DNA of 64,000 nucleotides from Enterobacter mori (GTDB lineage Bacteria > Pseudomonadota > Gammaproteobacteria > Enterobacterales > Enterobacteriaceae). Position 1 is the stretch's first letter; each line of letters begins with the position of its first letter. The stretch is from the NCBI RefSeq assembly GCF_025244905.1, contig NZ_CP104285.1, positions 2,976,001-3,040,000 of the forward strand. The letters run 5' to 3'. Position numbers and translations under genes: made by a program. Below, one piece after another: positions 1 to 16,013 of this stretch. The notes below the pieces were generated by a model, which saw nothing but the letters and a program-made list of their open reading frames with translations, was not told where the DNA came from and did not search any database.

Positions 1-475
1 AATCGCTCAACTGAGGGGGCTCATGCAGTGCCCCAACGATGATATCCGCCCTGCCCCGCGTCAGGGCATCCCAGGAGCCGCCCAGCACACCATTAATGAA
101 GATTAACCGGGTCACGCTGTGGCGCTGATAGAACGCTTCGATCAGCGGCGTCAGGAGAGAAAAGGGAAAGGTATCATCCACGCCGATCACCAGTTCGTTT
201 TCCCAGCCCTGATGAAGTTTGATGGCCTGTTTTTCCAGCTCGCGAACCGTATGGAGAACGTCACGCCCCTTTTCCAGCAGCATCTGTCCGGTTCGCGTAA
301 AACGCGCGCGATGTCCGGAGCGATCCAGCAGCTCAATGTTCAGATCGCTTTCAAGTTTATGCACGGTATAGCTGAGCGCCGAAGGCGTTTTATAAAGCTT
401 CGCTGACGCCGCGGCGAAGCTTCCCTCTTTTTCCAGAGCATCCAGAATAATAAGAACATCCAGCAGCGGTTTCAT
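1..475 (-). CDS. yeeY: LysR-family transcriptional regulator YeeY (3' end beyond window)
   Basis: The gene starts at an ATG at 475 and runs off the left edge, so only about the first 158 residues are present. The protein opens MKPLLDVLIILDALEKEGSF and has the LysR winged helix-turn-helix at about residues 4-62 (SFAAASAKLYKTPSALSYTV region), followed by the start of the effector-binding domain (ENELVIGVDDTFPFSLL). It closely resembles E. coli YeeY, a LysR-type regulator of poorly known targets. Its position beside yeeZ and hisL matches E. coli. This is a DNA-binding cytoplasmic protein; the effector is unknown. Identity is firm, function only at family level. Confidence 0.93.
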   Translation of the reverse strand, partial: MKPLLDVLIILDALEKEGSFAAASAKLYKTPSALSYTVHKLESDLNIELLDRSGHRARFTRTGQMLLEKGRDVLHTVRELEKQAIKLHQGWENELVIGVDDTFPFSLLTPLIEAFYQRHSVTRLIFINGVLGGSWDALTRGRADIIVGALHEPPQLSD

Positions 476-516
476 CTTCGCCCCCTTACGGTGTGCGATC
501 GTCTCCGCTGATGGCA

Positions 517-1341
517 TTATTCCATGGGCATCACCAGCGGATCGGGATACTGATACTCAAATCCCAGTTCATGACAAATACGATTGCCATCAACAATTTT
601 GCCTTTCCCTTCCCCTTTCGCATCGCCAAAGACTGGCGGAGCCAGACCCAATTGACGAGCCATCAGCGGATAGAAGGTACTTCTCGATGGATGAGAGGGT
701 GCACATATATTATAGATGTGCCCACCCTTCGGAGCCTGTAATAGCAGCTCAATGGCCCCAATAACGTCCTCAAGATGCACGAGGTTGACGCCATGTTGTC
801 CATCCGGAGCCGATTTTCCGGCAAAAAACCGTCCGGGATGGCGTCCCGGCCCCACCAGCCCGGCCAGACGCAGGATATCTACCTGAGTGCCCGGCAGGTT
901 ATGCAGCCAGTCTTCCAGATCTTTCAGCACGCGGCCACTCGCGGTTACCGGTTGACGTTCACTGTTTTCCTTCACCGTCCCCTCAACGTCACCGTAGACT
1001 GAGGTGGAACTGGTGAAAATGATGCGCGGGATGTGATGCGCCAGCGCGCTGTCGACAATCTCCTGCATCGCCTGCAGATAAAAAGACTCTCCCGGCCCGC
1101 TGCGACGGGCAGGTAAAGTGATAACCAGCGCATCGACATCCATCAACGCATCCAGATCGTCAGCATCACAAACCAGTTCGGGCTCAAGGCGCAGCTCAAC
1201 GCCCTCGATGCCACACATGCGTGCGGCTTCTACCCCATCCGACGTGGTTTTGCTCCCGGTCACCTGCCAGCCTTTCGCGGCTAATGACATCGCCAGCGGC
1301 ATTCCTAACCATCCTAAACCGACAATTGCGACCTTTTTCAT
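517..1341 (-). CDS. yeeZ: NAD(P)-binding SDR-like protein YeeZ
   Basis: The protein has 274 residues, the same as E. coli YeeZ, when started at the ATG at 1341 (MKKVAIVGLGWLGMPLA). An upstream in-frame extension to 1401 is rejected because it lacks family similarity, and a GGAGA sits just before the chosen ATG. The N-terminus carries a Rossmann dinucleotide-binding motif GLGWLG, and SSTSVYGD near the middle resembles the active-site region of extended SDR epimerases. The substrate is not established for the family. It follows yeeY on the same strand with a gap of about 40 bases between the genes and is divergent from the his operon. Confidence 0.93.
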   Translation of the reverse strand: MKKVAIVGLGWLGMPLAMSLAAKGWQVTGSKTTSDGVEAARMCGIEGVELRLEPELVCDADDLDALMDVDALVITLPARRSGPGESFYLQAMQEIVDSALAHHIPRIIFTSSTSVYGDVEGTVKENSERQPVTASGRVLKDLEDWLHNLPGTQVDILRLAGLVGPGRHPGRFFAGKSAPDGQHGVNLVHLEDVIGAIELLLQAPKGGHIYNICAPSHPSRSTFYPLMARQLGLAPPVFGDAKGEGKGKIVDGNRICHELGFEYQYPDPLVMPME

Positions 1342-1445
1342 GAAAACTCTCCGCTTACACATGCTTGTATTAAGGCTACGCCAGCCCGGCAGAACACACA
1401 ATTCATAGCATCAATATGAAATGAATTAATGATCACAAAAAGCCC

Positions 1446-1475
1446 TTGCAATCTGCCGGGCAAGTGGTTTAGGTT
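1446..1475 (+). promoter_or_regulatory. his operon promoter (-35 TTGCAA, -10 TAGGTT)
   Basis: TTGCAA at 1446-1451 and TAGGTT at 1470-1475 are separated by 18 bases. The -10 and its flank (GTGGTTTAGGTTAAAAGACATCAG) match what is known of the enterobacterial hisG promoter, which is stringently controlled with ppGpp. Transcription would start a few bases downstream, about 35 bases before the hisL start codon. Assignment rests on motif and position. Confidence 0.75.
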
Positions 1476-1514
1476 AAAAGACATCAGATGCATAAGCATT
1501 CAACGAGAATTTAT

Positions 1515-1565
1515 ATGACACGCGTTCCATTTAAAAACCACCATCATCACCATCATCCTGACTAG
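1515..1565 (+). CDS. hisL: his operon leader peptide HisL
   Basis: A 16-codon ORF from ATG at 1515 to TAG at 1563-1565 encodes MTRVPFKNHHHHHHPD. Six consecutive histidine codons (CAC CAT CAT CAC CAT CAT) make ribosome movement depend on charged histidyl-tRNA, which controls the attenuator downstream. The E. coli and Salmonella peptide has seven histidines; here the first is replaced by Asn, and Gln5 is Pro. An ACGAGAA purine-rich stretch precedes the start. Recognition is firm because of the His run and context. Confidence 0.95.
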   Translation: MTRVPFKNHHHHHHPD

Positions 1566-1583
1566 TCTTTCAGGCGATGTGTG

Positions 1584-1607
1584 CTGGAAGACGTTTGGAT
1601 CTTCCAG
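1584..1607 (+). promoter_or_regulatory. his leader pause hairpin
   Basis: CTGGAAGA and TCTTCCAG form an 8-bp stem around a short loop. This corresponds to the well-known his pause hairpin, which halts RNA polymerase so that the ribosome can catch up. Downstream the E. coli pause end (GTGGTGCAT, next base G) reads GTGGTGCGC followed by G at 1616, so the pyrimidine-then-G pattern at the pause is kept although the bases differ. The 5' arm can also take part in alternative pairing that prevents the terminator stem. Confidence 0.75.
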
Positions 1608-1626
1608 TGGTGCGCGAACGCAAGAG

Positions 1627-1664
1627 AAAGCCCCCGGAAGATCATCTTCCGGGGGCTTTTTTTT
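1627..1664 (+). terminator. his attenuator (rho-independent)
   Basis: AAAGCCCCCGGAAG at 1627-1640 pairs with CTTCCGGGGGCTTT at 1646-1659 around the loop ATCAT and runs into a T tract ending at 1664. It lies between hisL and hisG. Stalling on the hisL His codons should favour the alternative fold and read-through when histidine is scarce. Confidence 0.95.
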
Positions 1665-1709
1665 GGACCGCATTCAGACAGGTTAAAACAGGTTAACGAG
1701 GAATAAAGA

Positions 1710-2609
1710 ATGTTAGATAACTCACGTTTACGCATAGCTATTCAAAAATCAGGCCGTTTGAGTGACGATTCACGCGAACTGCTGGCCCGCTGCGGGATTA
1801 AAATCAACCTGCACACCCAGCGCCTGATTGCCCTGGCGGAAAATATGCCTATCGATATTCTGCGCGTGCGTGATGACGATATTCCTGGCCTGGTGATGGA
1901 CGGCGTCGTTGATCTCGGCATCATCGGTGAAAACGTGCTGGAAGAAGAGCTGCTGACCCGCCGCGCGCAGGGCGAAGACCCGCGTTACTTCACCCTGCGT
2001 CGTCTGGACTTCGGCGGCTGCCGCCTGTCGCTGGCTACACCGGTCGATGAAGCGTGGGACGGCCCGGCCGCGCTGAACGGCAAACGTATCGCCACCTCCT
2101 ACCCTCACCTGTTAAAGCGTTACCTCGATCAGAAAGGCGTGCAGTTTAAATCCTGCCTGCTGAACGGCTCTGTTGAAGTGGCACCCCGTGCGGGTCTGGC
2201 TGACGCCATTTGTGACCTGGTCTCTACCGGCGCGACGCTGGAAGCGAACGGTCTGCGCGAAGTGGAAGTTATCTACCGCTCCAAAGCCTGCCTGATTCAG
2301 CGCGACGGCGACATGGCCGATGCCAAGCAGCAGCTCATCGACAAACTGCTGACCCGTATTCAGGGCGTGATTCAGGCGCGTGAATCCAAATACATCATGA
2401 TGCACGCGCCGACCGAGCGCCTGGACGAAGTGATTGCCCTGCTGCCGGGTGCTGAGCGTCCAACCATTCTGCCGCTGGCAGGCGATCAGCAGCGCGTGGC
2501 GATGCACATGGTGAGCAGCGAAACCCTGTTCTGGGAAACCATGGAAAAGCTGAAAGCGCTGGGCGCGAGCTCTATTCTGGTGCTGCCAATTGAGAAGATG
2601 ATGGAGTAA
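1710..2609 (+). CDS. hisG: ATP phosphoribosyltransferase HisG (long form)
   Basis: HisG catalyses the first, feedback-inhibited step of histidine synthesis: ATP plus PRPP gives phosphoribosyl-ATP. The protein has 299 residues, the usual length of the long (HisG_L) form with a C-terminal ACT-like histidine-binding domain, and opens [21 protein letters not shown]. The segment [12 protein letters not shown] at about residues 173-184 is the PRPP-binding loop region. An AACGAGGAA ribosome binding site precedes the ATG. It is the first structural gene of the operon behind the attenuator. The stop is followed closely by hisD. Confidence 0.97.
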   Translation: MLDNSRLRIAIQKSGRLSDDSRELLARCGIKINLHTQRLIALAENMPIDILRVRDDDIPGLVMDGVVDLGIIGENVLEEELLTRRAQGEDPRYFTLRRLDFGGCRLSLATPVDEAWDGPAALNGKRIATSYPHLLKRYLDQKGVQFKSCLLNGSVEVAPRAGLADAICDLVSTGATLEANGLREVEVIYRSKACLIQRDGDMADAKQQLIDKLLTRIQGVIQARESKYIMMHAPTERLDEVIALLPGAERPTILPLAGDQQRVAMHMVSSETLFWETMEKLKALGASSILVLPIEKMME

Positions 2610-2614
2610 TGGCC

Positions 2615-8119
<5,505 letters not shown>

Positions 8120-8126
<7 letters not shown>

Positions 8127-8731
8127 CAGAGCAACAACAGGCGCAGCTGGACTGGGAAAAGACTGACGGATTATTGCCGGTAGTTGTACAGCATGCCGTT
8201 TCAGGTGAGGTGCTGATGCTGGGGTATATGAACCAGGACGCGCTGGCAAAAACGCTCGACAGCGGTAAGGTCACCTTTTTCTCACGCACCAAACAGCGCC
8301 TGTGGACCAAAGGGGAAACCTCGGGCCATTTCCTGAACGTGGTCAGCATTACCCCTGACTGCGATAACGATACCCTGCTGGTGCTGGCAAACCCAATTGG
8401 GCCAACGTGCCACAAAGGAACCAGCAGCTGCTTTGGTGAGGCGAGCCACCAGTGGCTGTTCCTTTACCAGCTTGAGCAGCTTCTGGCTGAACGTAAAACG
8501 GCTGACCCAACCAGTTCATATACCGCGAAGCTGTACGCCAGCGGAACCAAGCGCATTGCGCAGAAGGTGGGCGAAGAAGGCGTCGAGACGGCGCTGGCGG
8601 CGACGGTGCATGACCGGGAAGAGCTGACTAACGAGGCGTCGGATTTGATGTACCACCTGCTGGTGCTGCTGCAGGATCAGGAGCTGGACTTAACGGCGGT
8701 GATTGAGAACTTACGTAAGCGTCATAAATAA
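8120..8731 (+). CDS. hisI: bifunctional phosphoribosyl-AMP cyclohydrolase / phosphoribosyl-ATP pyrophosphatase HisI (HisIE)
   Basis: This protein carries out steps 2 and 3 of histidine synthesis. Residues about 1-114 are the HisI cyclohydrolase domain, with [25 protein letters not shown] and the metal cysteine segment [15 protein letters not shown]. Residues about 115-203 are the HisE pyrophosphohydrolase domain ([18 protein letters not shown], the MazG-like helical metal site). It is the last gene of the operon, overlaps hisF by 7 bases and is followed at once by a terminator. Confidence 0.97.
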
Positions 8732-8761
8732 AAAAAGACCGGGGAAACCCGGTCTTTTTTT
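8731..8761. terminator. bidirectional terminator between hisI and wzzB
   Basis: AAAAAAGACCGGG and CCCGGTCTTTTTT flank a GAAA loop, so an A tract and a T tract lie on either side of a GC stem. It ends the his operon on the plus strand and, read from the other strand, the convergent wzzB transcript whose stop is at 8771. Confidence 0.93.
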
Positions 8762-8770
8762 GTCTGCGAA

Positions 8771-9751
8771 TCAGGCTTTTGGCTTGTAGTTGCGCAGCGC
8801 GTTGCGGCCCAGAACCACACCCGAACCGATAATCCCGCCCAGCAGTACGGCAAGGATCAGGGTGATGGCTTTTTTCGGGCTATCGCGACGGATAGGTAAA
8901 TTCGGTTTCATCACATAACGGTAAACGTGAATGGTGTCCGGGTTCACATTCAGGTTCTGGATGTCCAGTAAGTTTTGTTTGGTCTGGTAGTAAGCGCCAG
9001 AGAAAACCAGTGGACGAGACGCTTCGTTATCAATCATTGACTTCAGCGCTTCGCTTCCCAGCAGGAACATGGTTTCCTGGGTTACATCCTGAGTTTGCTG
9101 AATCTGAGGCGTCGTGATTTTTGCCGCTTCTGCGTTTTTCAGGGCCTCGGTGATCTGTTTGATACGCAGATCTTTTTGCTCCTGAGACACTTTCTCCTGG
9201 TTTTCCAGGGAGTCGTTCAGCGTGGTGATCTGTTGCTTGATGTTGTCTCTGAGGTCGAGAGTCAACTCTTTTGCGGTTTGCTCGTCAACCTGCTGGATGT
9301 ACTGCGCCAGCTGCTTTTGAGCCGCTTCGGCGGATTCACCCTGATAGGTGACGGTTAAAGGCAATGCCTGTCCTTTAACCGTAGAATCGATGGTCAGCTT
9401 CTCTGAAATCTCCTGGTTTTCCAGCGCCTGAGCTAAAGCTGAAAACGAAGAGTTGAAGCGGCCAATGGCACGGTTCTGAATATCGAGCATTGACGGTGCA
9501 GCACCACCGTAAAGGATATTCAGTGCATTTGCGTAAGTCGCAATCTGAGCCGCATCGGGCTGGGCAATGATAGCAGATGAGGTCCATTTCTCTTTTGCTA
9601 CCGTAATATATACGCCTGCTAATACGATAAAGACAGCGATAAACGCCCCAATTACCCACTTTCCACGCCACAGTTGCAGCACTAAATCAAGTAAATCAAT
9701 TTGCTCCGGGTCAGTACTGCGAGTGACCAGGCTATTGTTGTTTTGTGTCAT
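8771..9751 (-). CDS. wzzB: O-antigen chain length regulator WzzB
   Basis: WzzB is a class 1 polysaccharide co-polymerase in the inner membrane that sets the modal length of Wzy-made O-antigen. The start at 9751 (MTQNNNSLVTRSTDPEQIDLLDL) gives 326 residues, as in E. coli; AGGG lies upstream. There are two membrane segments, at about 32-52 (WVIGAFIAVFIVLAGVYITVA) and near the C-terminus (KAITLILAVLLGGIIGSGVVLG), with a large coiled-coil periplasmic domain between them and the proline-rich PNLPIRRDSPKK segment before TM2. It serves the O-antigen cluster located 8 kb away. Confidence 0.95.
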   Translation of the reverse strand: MTQNNNSLVTRSTDPEQIDLLDLVLQLWRGKWVIGAFIAVFIVLAGVYITVAKEKWTSSAIIAQPDAAQIATYANALNILYGGAAPSMLDIQNRAIGRFNSSFSALAQALENQEISEKLTIDSTVKGQALPLTVTYQGESAEAAQKQLAQYIQQVDEQTAKELTLDLRDNIKQQITTLNDSLENQEKVSQEQKDLRIKQITEALKNAEAAKITTPQIQQTQDVTQETMFLLGSEALKSMIDNEASRPLVFSGAYYQTKQNLLDIQNLNVNPDTIHVYRYVMKPNLPIRRDSPKKAITLILAVLLGGIIGSGVVLGRNALRNYKPKA

Positions 9752-9944
9752 ACAATCCCTAACAGATGAAAAGGGCAAAAAAAAATTATGTTTACGTAGT
9801 TTATCTGTTGCTGGGGATTTTTCTATAGGAATTCGATGAGTTATATCGGAAAGATGGGTTATGTAACTTATGCGCTACGCGCTATCATAGACAAATTCTG
9901 ATGCCTCAGGCATCAACAAGAACGAAGCGTTAACGAGGAAAGAT

Positions 9945-10949
9945 ATGAAATTTTTGGTAACGGGCGCAGCAGGCTTTATCGGTTCACATGTCAGCAAGCG
10001 ACTACTGGACGCTGGCCATCAGGTCATCGGCATTGATAATCTGAATGACTATTATGATCCGAACCTAAAGCTGGCACGTCTGGATCTGCTCAACGCCGAT
10101 AATTTCACCTTCCACAAGCTGGATTTGGCCGACCGTGAAGGTATGGCCGCGCTTTTCGCCAACGAGAAATTTGACCGTGTGATCCACCTGGCCGCTCAAG
10201 CTGGCGTACGCTACTCGCTGGAAAACCCGCACGCCTATGCAGATGCTAACCTGGTTGGCCATCTCAACGTGCTGGAAGGCTGCCGCCATAACAAGGTTCA
10301 GCACCTCCTGTATGCCTCTTCCAGCTCCGTTTACGGGCTGAACCGTAAGATGCCGTTCTCAACTGACGACTCAGTGGATCACCCGGTTTCACTGTATGCG
10401 GCGACCAAAAAAGCCAATGAGCTGATGTCGCACACTTACTCGCATCTCTACAATCTGCCGACGACCGGGCTTCGCTTCTTTACGGTGTACGGTCCGTGGG
10501 GACGCCCGGACATGGCGCTGTTCAAGTTCACCAAAGCGATGATTGAAGGCAAGAGTATCGATGTCTACAACTACGGCAAGATGAAGCGTGACTTCACCTA
10601 CATTGATGATATCGCTGAAGCGATCATCCGCCTGCAGGATGTGATCCCTCAGGCTGATGCGAACTGGACCGTCGAGACCGGTTCACCAGCGACCAGTTCC
10701 GCACCGTATCGCGTCTACAACATCGGTAACAGCTCGCCTGTCGAGCTGATGGATTACATTACCGCGCTGGAAGATGCGTTAGGTAAAAAGGCAGAGAAAA
10801 ACATGATGCCCATCCAGCCCGGTGACGTACTGGAAACCAGCGCCGATACGAAGGCGTTATATGACGTGATTGGTTTTAAACCGCAGACCTCGGTAAAAGA
10901 TGGAGTGAAAAACTTTGTCGACTGGTACCGTAATTTCTATAAGGTTTAA
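9945..10949 (+). CDS. uge: UDP-glucuronate 4-epimerase (UDP-GalA forming)
   Basis: This 334-residue extended SDR enzyme should interconvert UDP-glucuronate and UDP-galacturonate. It shows the NAD motif [18 protein letters not shown], the SSSSVYG segment and the YAATK catalytic Tyr-Lys. An AACGAGGAAAG ribosome binding site precedes the ATG. It is the only plus-strand gene between hisI and yegH and is divergent from wzzB. With Ugd next door, UDP-Glc would be oxidised to UDP-GlcA and then epimerised to UDP-GalA, a donor used in Klebsiella/Enterobacter-type LPS core. K-12 E. coli lacks it at this site. The specific substrate is inferred from family resemblance to Klebsiella Uge. Confidence 0.88.
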   Translation: MKFLVTGAAGFIGSHVSKRLLDAGHQVIGIDNLNDYYDPNLKLARLDLLNADNFTFHKLDLADREGMAALFANEKFDRVIHLAAQAGVRYSLENPHAYADANLVGHLNVLEGCRHNKVQHLLYASSSSVYGLNRKMPFSTDDSVDHPVSLYAATKKANELMSHTYSHLYNLPTTGLRFFTVYGPWGRPDMALFKFTKAMIEGKSIDVYNYGKMKRDFTYIDDIAEAIIRLQDVIPQADANWTVETGSPATSSAPYRVYNIGNSSPVELMDYITALEDALGKKAEKNMMPIQPGDVLETSADTKALYDVIGFKPQTSVKDGVKNFVDWYRNFYKV

Positions 10950-10952
10950 TAC

Positions 10953-10982
10953 AAAAAACCCGGCGCATGAGCCGGGTTTTTT
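10953..10982. terminator. bidirectional terminator between uge and ugd
   Basis: AAAAAACCCGGC and GCCGGGTTTTTT form a symmetric stem around GCATGA between the convergent ends of uge (10949) and ugd (11002). The A and T tracts make it usable from either side. Confidence 0.92.
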
Positions 10983-11001
10983 ATGTGCGGTAGACGGGTG
11001 A

Positions 11002-12168
11002 TTAGTCGCTACCAAACAGATCGCGGGTATAAACCTTATCCGCCACGTCTGCCAGCTCTTCCGCCATACGGTTCGAGATAATCACATCCGCTTCTTTCTT
11101 GAAAGCGTCCAGATCGCGGACCACGCGGGAGTGGAAGAACTCGTCTTCCTGCATCGCGGGTTCATAGATAATGACCTGCACGCCTTTCGCCTTAATACGC
11201 TTCATAATCCCCTGAATGGAAGATGCGCGGAAGTTATCAGAGCCGCTCTTCATGATCAGACGATAGACGCCCACCACTTTCGGCTGACGCGCAAGGATAG
11301 AATCAGAGATGAAGTCTTTACGCGTGCGGTTGGCATCCACAATCGCAGAAATCAGGTTGTTTGGCACCGCCTGATAGTTTGCCAGCAGCTGCTTGGTATC
11401 TTTTGGCAGGCAGTAACCGCCGTAGCCAAACGACGGGTTGTTGTAATGGTTACCGATACGCGGGTCGAGGCACACGCCTTCGATGATCTGGCGGGTGTTC
11501 AGGCCCAGACTCTCTGCATAGCTGTCCAGCTCGTTGAAGTAGGCCACGCGCATTGCCAGATAGGTATTGGCGAAGAGCTTGATCGCCTCGGCTTCGGTGG
11601 AGTCAGTGAACAGTACCGGAATATCTTTCTTGATTGCGCCTTCCTGCAGCAGTGCGGCGAAGCGCTCCGCACGCTCAGAGCGCTCACCGATCACGATACG
11701 GGATGGGTGCAGGTTATCGTATAACGCCCTGCCCTCGCGCAGAAACTCTGGCGAGAAGAAGACATTATCAATACCCAACTCTTCTTTAATCGATTTGGTG
11801 AAGCCTACCGGAATGGTCGATTTGATGATCATCACCGCTTTTGGGTTGATTGCGATAACGTCTTTGATCACCGCTTCCACGGTTGAGGTGTTGAAGTAGT
11901 TAGTTTTAGGGTCGTAATCCGTTGGTGTGGCGATGATGACGAAATCTGCGTCGCGGTAGGCGTCTTCTTTGTCCGTCGTCGCGCGGAAATTCAGCGGCTT
12001 ATTTGAAAGATAATCCTGGATCTCTTTGTCGACGATCGGAGATTTCTTTTGGTTAAGCATATCCACTTTGGCCTGTACAATATCCAGCGCGACCACTTCA
12101 TGGTTCTGCGCAATCAGGATACCGTTTGAAAGGCCAACATAGCCTGTTCCGGAAATGGTTATTTTCAT
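11002..12168 (-). CDS. ugd: UDP-glucose 6-dehydrogenase Ugd
   Basis: Ugd oxidises UDP-glucose twice with NAD to UDP-glucuronate, which is needed for colanic acid, for aminoarabinose modification of lipid A and here as substrate for Uge. The start at 12168 ([20 protein letters not shown]) gives 388 residues as in E. coli; the further upstream in-frame start is not supported. The Rossmann motif [10 protein letters not shown] is N-terminal and the catalytic cysteine lies in [19 protein letters not shown]. The 228 bases upstream, before rfbA, hold its promoter region (PhoP, PmrA and Rcs control is known in relatives); no operator was identified with confidence. Confidence 0.96.
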   Translation of the reverse strand: MKITISGTGYVGLSNGILIAQNHEVVALDIVQAKVDMLNQKKSPIVDKEIQDYLSNKPLNFRATTDKEDAYRDADFVIIATPTDYDPKTNYFNTSTVEAVIKDVIAINPKAVMIIKSTIPVGFTKSIKEELGIDNVFFSPEFLREGRALYDNLHPSRIVIGERSERAERFAALLQEGAIKKDIPVLFTDSTEAEAIKLFANTYLAMRVAYFNELDSYAESLGLNTRQIIEGVCLDPRIGNHYNNPSFGYGGYCLPKDTKQLLANYQAVPNNLISAIVDANRTRKDFISDSILARQPKVVGVYRLIMKSGSDNFRASSIQGIMKRIKAKGVQVIIYEPAMQEDEFFHSRVVRDLDAFKKEADVIISNRMAEELADVADKVYTRDLFGSD

Positions 12169-12396
12169 TCGTTTGGCTTCTTCAGTATGAGTTTCTGGTG
12201 ACATTCAAACAGTCACCACAATGATTAACTGGTGGTTTTTTATCGCTAACGCTATTTCACTGTCAAGGTTATCCCTGGGCGGACAGACGCACTTCCCCCT
12301 GACTGGAGGTTGCCTGAACAGGGCTCGAAGCGCCTTTCTTCCAGCAACATTGCGCTTTTTCACGAGGCCGCAGACGTTATCACAAGCAGGTTCAAA

Positions 12397-13278
12397 TCAG
12401 ACTAATCCCTTAGTCAGATTTAGCAGGTATTGCCCATAGCCGGTCTTTTTCAACGGCTCTGCAAGTGCACGAAGTTGTTTCTCATCGATAAAGCCTCTGC
12501 GGAATGCAATCTCTTCAGGACAAGACACTTTCAACCCCTGCCGCTCTTCGATAGTGGCGATGAAGTTACTCGCTTCAATCATGCTCTGGTGCGTCCCAGT
12601 ATCCAACCATGCATAACCGCGTCGCATCATCGCAACGGATAATCTTCCCTGCTGCATATAAAGCCGGTTGATATCGGTAATTTCCAGTTCGCCCCGCGCA
12701 GAAGGGCTTAAGCTCTTCGCCATCTCAATGACATCGTTGTCGTAAAAATAGAGGCCCGTTATGGCGTAGTTACTTTTCGGATGCTGAGGTTTTTCTTCAA
12801 GACCTATCGCTGTACCCTCTTTGTCGAACTCAACCACGCCGTAACGTTCTGGATCGCTGACGTGATAGGCAAATACGGTCGCTCCATCTTCCTGGCTGGC
12901 GGCGCCCTCAAGCAATCGGGGGAGATCGTGACCATAAAAAATATTATCCCCTAAAACTAGCGCACAGTTGTCCTCACCGATAAACTCTTCACCAAGGATG
13001 AACGCCTGAGCTAAACCGTCAGGGCTTGGCTGTATCTTATACTGGAGGCGCAGCCCCCACTGACTGCCATCACCCAGAAGTTGCTCAAAGCGAGAGGTAT
13101 CCTGCGGTGTGCTGATGATAAGAATATCTTTAATACCTGCGAGCATCAGCGTTGAAAGCGGATAGTAGATCATCGGCTTGTCATAAATGGGCAACAGCTG
13201 CTTACTCACCGCCATTGTTACGGGATAAAGTCGAGTGCCCGAACCGCCCGCCAGGATAATACCTTTACGCTTCGTCAT
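12397..13278 (-). CDS. rfbA: glucose-1-phosphate thymidylyltransferase RfbA (RmlA)
   Basis: RmlA makes dTDP-glucose from dTTP and glucose-1-phosphate. The 293-residue protein has the nucleotidyltransferase signature [16 protein letters not shown], then [18 protein letters not shown], and [10 protein letters not shown] and [11 protein letters not shown] further on. Its ATG at 13278 overlaps the rfbB stop by one base, so the pair is co-translated. It is unusual that no rmlC or rmlD follows; after its stop come about 190 bases without a gene before the upstream end of ugd. The product dTDP-sugar therefore has no visible consumer here other than RfbB. Confidence 0.95.
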   Translation of the reverse strand: MTKRKGIILAGGSGTRLYPVTMAVSKQLLPIYDKPMIYYPLSTLMLAGIKDILIISTPQDTSRFEQLLGDGSQWGLRLQYKIQPSPDGLAQAFILGEEFIGEDNCALVLGDNIFYGHDLPRLLEGAASQEDGATVFAYHVSDPERYGVVEFDKEGTAIGLEEKPQHPKSNYAITGLYFYDNDVIEMAKSLSPSARGELEITDINRLYMQQGRLSVAMMRRGYAWLDTGTHQSMIEASNFIATIEERQGLKVSCPEEIAFRRGFIDEKQLRALAEPLKKTGYGQYLLNLTKGLV

Positions 13279-14363
13279 TACCTGCGTTCTCCATAATTCT
13301 GTTCAATCCAGCTCTTATAGGCACCACTTTTAACATTAGAAACCCATTCTGAATTATTTAAATACCATTCGACCGTTTTACGTATACCGCTCTCAAAGGT
13401 TTCCTTGGGCGTCCAGCCCAGATCATGACTAATTTTATGCGCATCGATAGCATAACGGCGGTCGTGGCCAGGACGGTCTGCGACATAGGTTATCTGTTCG
13501 CGATATGATTTTTCCTTCGGAACAATTTCATCCAGCAAATCGCAAATGGTGTGTACAACCTCAATATTTTTCTTCTCGTTGTGACCACCGATATTATACG
13601 TTTCGCCGGGTTTGCCTGTTGTCAGAACGGTATAAAGCGCACGGGCGTGATCTTCCACATACAGCCAGTCACGAATTTGATCGCCCTTCCCGTAAATCGG
13701 TAACGGCTTGTTCTCAATGGCATTAAGAATGACAAGCGGGATAAGTTTTTCCGGGAAGTGGAAAGGCCCATAATTGTTTGAGCAGTTAGTTACTATTGCC
13801 GGCAGGCCGTAAGTACGGACCCACGCCCGGACTAAATGATCGCTGGACGCTTTGGATGCGGAATACGGGCTACTCGGTGCGTATGACGTTGTTTCTGTGA
13901 AGAGCGGTAACGGCGTGGAAACAGCTTGCTCATCCGGATGAGGTAAATCACCATAAACTTCATCAGTCGATATATGATGAAAACGAAATGCTGCTTTTGC
14001 CGCATTATCCAGTGATGACCAGTAAGCGCGGCAGGTTTCCAGCAGGACGTAAGTACCGACAATATTGGTTTCAATGAACGCCGCAGGCCCGGTAATTGAA
14101 CGATCGACATGGCTTTCTGCCGCCAGATGCATTACTGCATCGGGTTGGTGAGCAGCAAAAATACGCTCCATTGCATTTTTGTCGCAAATGTCAGCATGCT
14201 CAAAAACATAACGGTCGCTATCGCTTACCTCACGCAAGGATTCCAGGTTACCGGCATAGGTCAGTTTATCAACGTTAACAACGCTATCCCGTGTATTGCT
14301 AATAATATGTCGGATGACAGCAGAGCCGATAAAACCGGCACCACCAGTAACAAGAATTTTCAC
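13278..14363 (-). CDS. rfbB: dTDP-glucose 4,6-dehydratase RfbB (RmlB)
   Basis: RmlB turns dTDP-glucose into dTDP-4-keto-6-deoxyglucose. The 361-residue SDR protein opens [19 protein letters not shown] and contains [21 protein letters not shown] with the catalytic Asp-Glu, and [10 protein letters not shown] with the Tyr-Lys pair. It lies directly downstream of the gnd terminator on the same strand, outside the wbaP-pseB block. Its product would normally be used by RmlC/RmlD for rhamnose or by aminotransferases for Fuc3N or Qui4N; none of these is encoded in the window. Confidence 0.95.
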   Translation of the reverse strand: MKILVTGGAGFIGSAVIRHIISNTRDSVVNVDKLTYAGNLESLREVSDSDRYVFEHADICDKNAMERIFAAHQPDAVMHLAAESHVDRSITGPAAFIETNIVGTYVLLETCRAYWSSLDNAAKAAFRFHHISTDEVYGDLPHPDEQAVSTPLPLFTETTSYAPSSPYSASKASSDHLVRAWVRTYGLPAIVTNCSNNYGPFHFPEKLIPLVILNAIENKPLPIYGKGDQIRDWLYVEDHARALYTVLTTGKPGETYNIGGHNEKKNIEVVHTICDLLDEIVPKEKSYREQITYVADRPGHDRRYAIDAHKISHDLGWTPKETFESGIRKTVEWYLNNSEWVSNVKSGAYKSWIEQNYGERR

Positions 14364-14402
14364 GCAATCTATTCCATTAAAAGTGAGTGGATTGGGCGGG
14401 AC

Positions 14403-14430
14403 AAAAAAGCCCGGTATCGCTACCGGGCTT
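14403..14430 (-). terminator. rho-independent terminator after gnd
   Basis: On the minus strand AAGCCCGGTA and TACCGGGCTT form a 10-bp stem around GCGA and are followed by TTTTTTG. It lies between the gnd stop (14457) and the rfbB start (14363), and so should end the gnd transcript and leave rfbBA to its own promoter or to read-through. Confidence 0.85.
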
Positions 14431-14456
14431 AGTGAAATGGCTAAACCGAGATCGGA

Positions 14457-15863
<1,407 letters not shown>

Positions 15864-16013
15864 TACATACTCCTGTCAGGTGTGGATACCCCGCCGTAAC
15901 GGAGTCGGCGGGTAAAGTGAAGAACATGTTAACTCAGGATAGAGGCCAGAAGGTAGCAATAGATGTCTTCTTGAGAATGAACTTAATGGGTATAAAACCC
16001 TATTATTGATGCA

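Noticed and set aside
1742..2507. Minus-strand ORFs inside hisG (60, 112 and 131 codons)
   Set aside because: Shadows in frames opposite a firmly identified gene.
12169..12396. Possible remnant of rmlC or rmlD between rfbA and ugd
   Set aside because: Reading both strands gave no segment resembling either protein; the region looks like the ugd promoter region.
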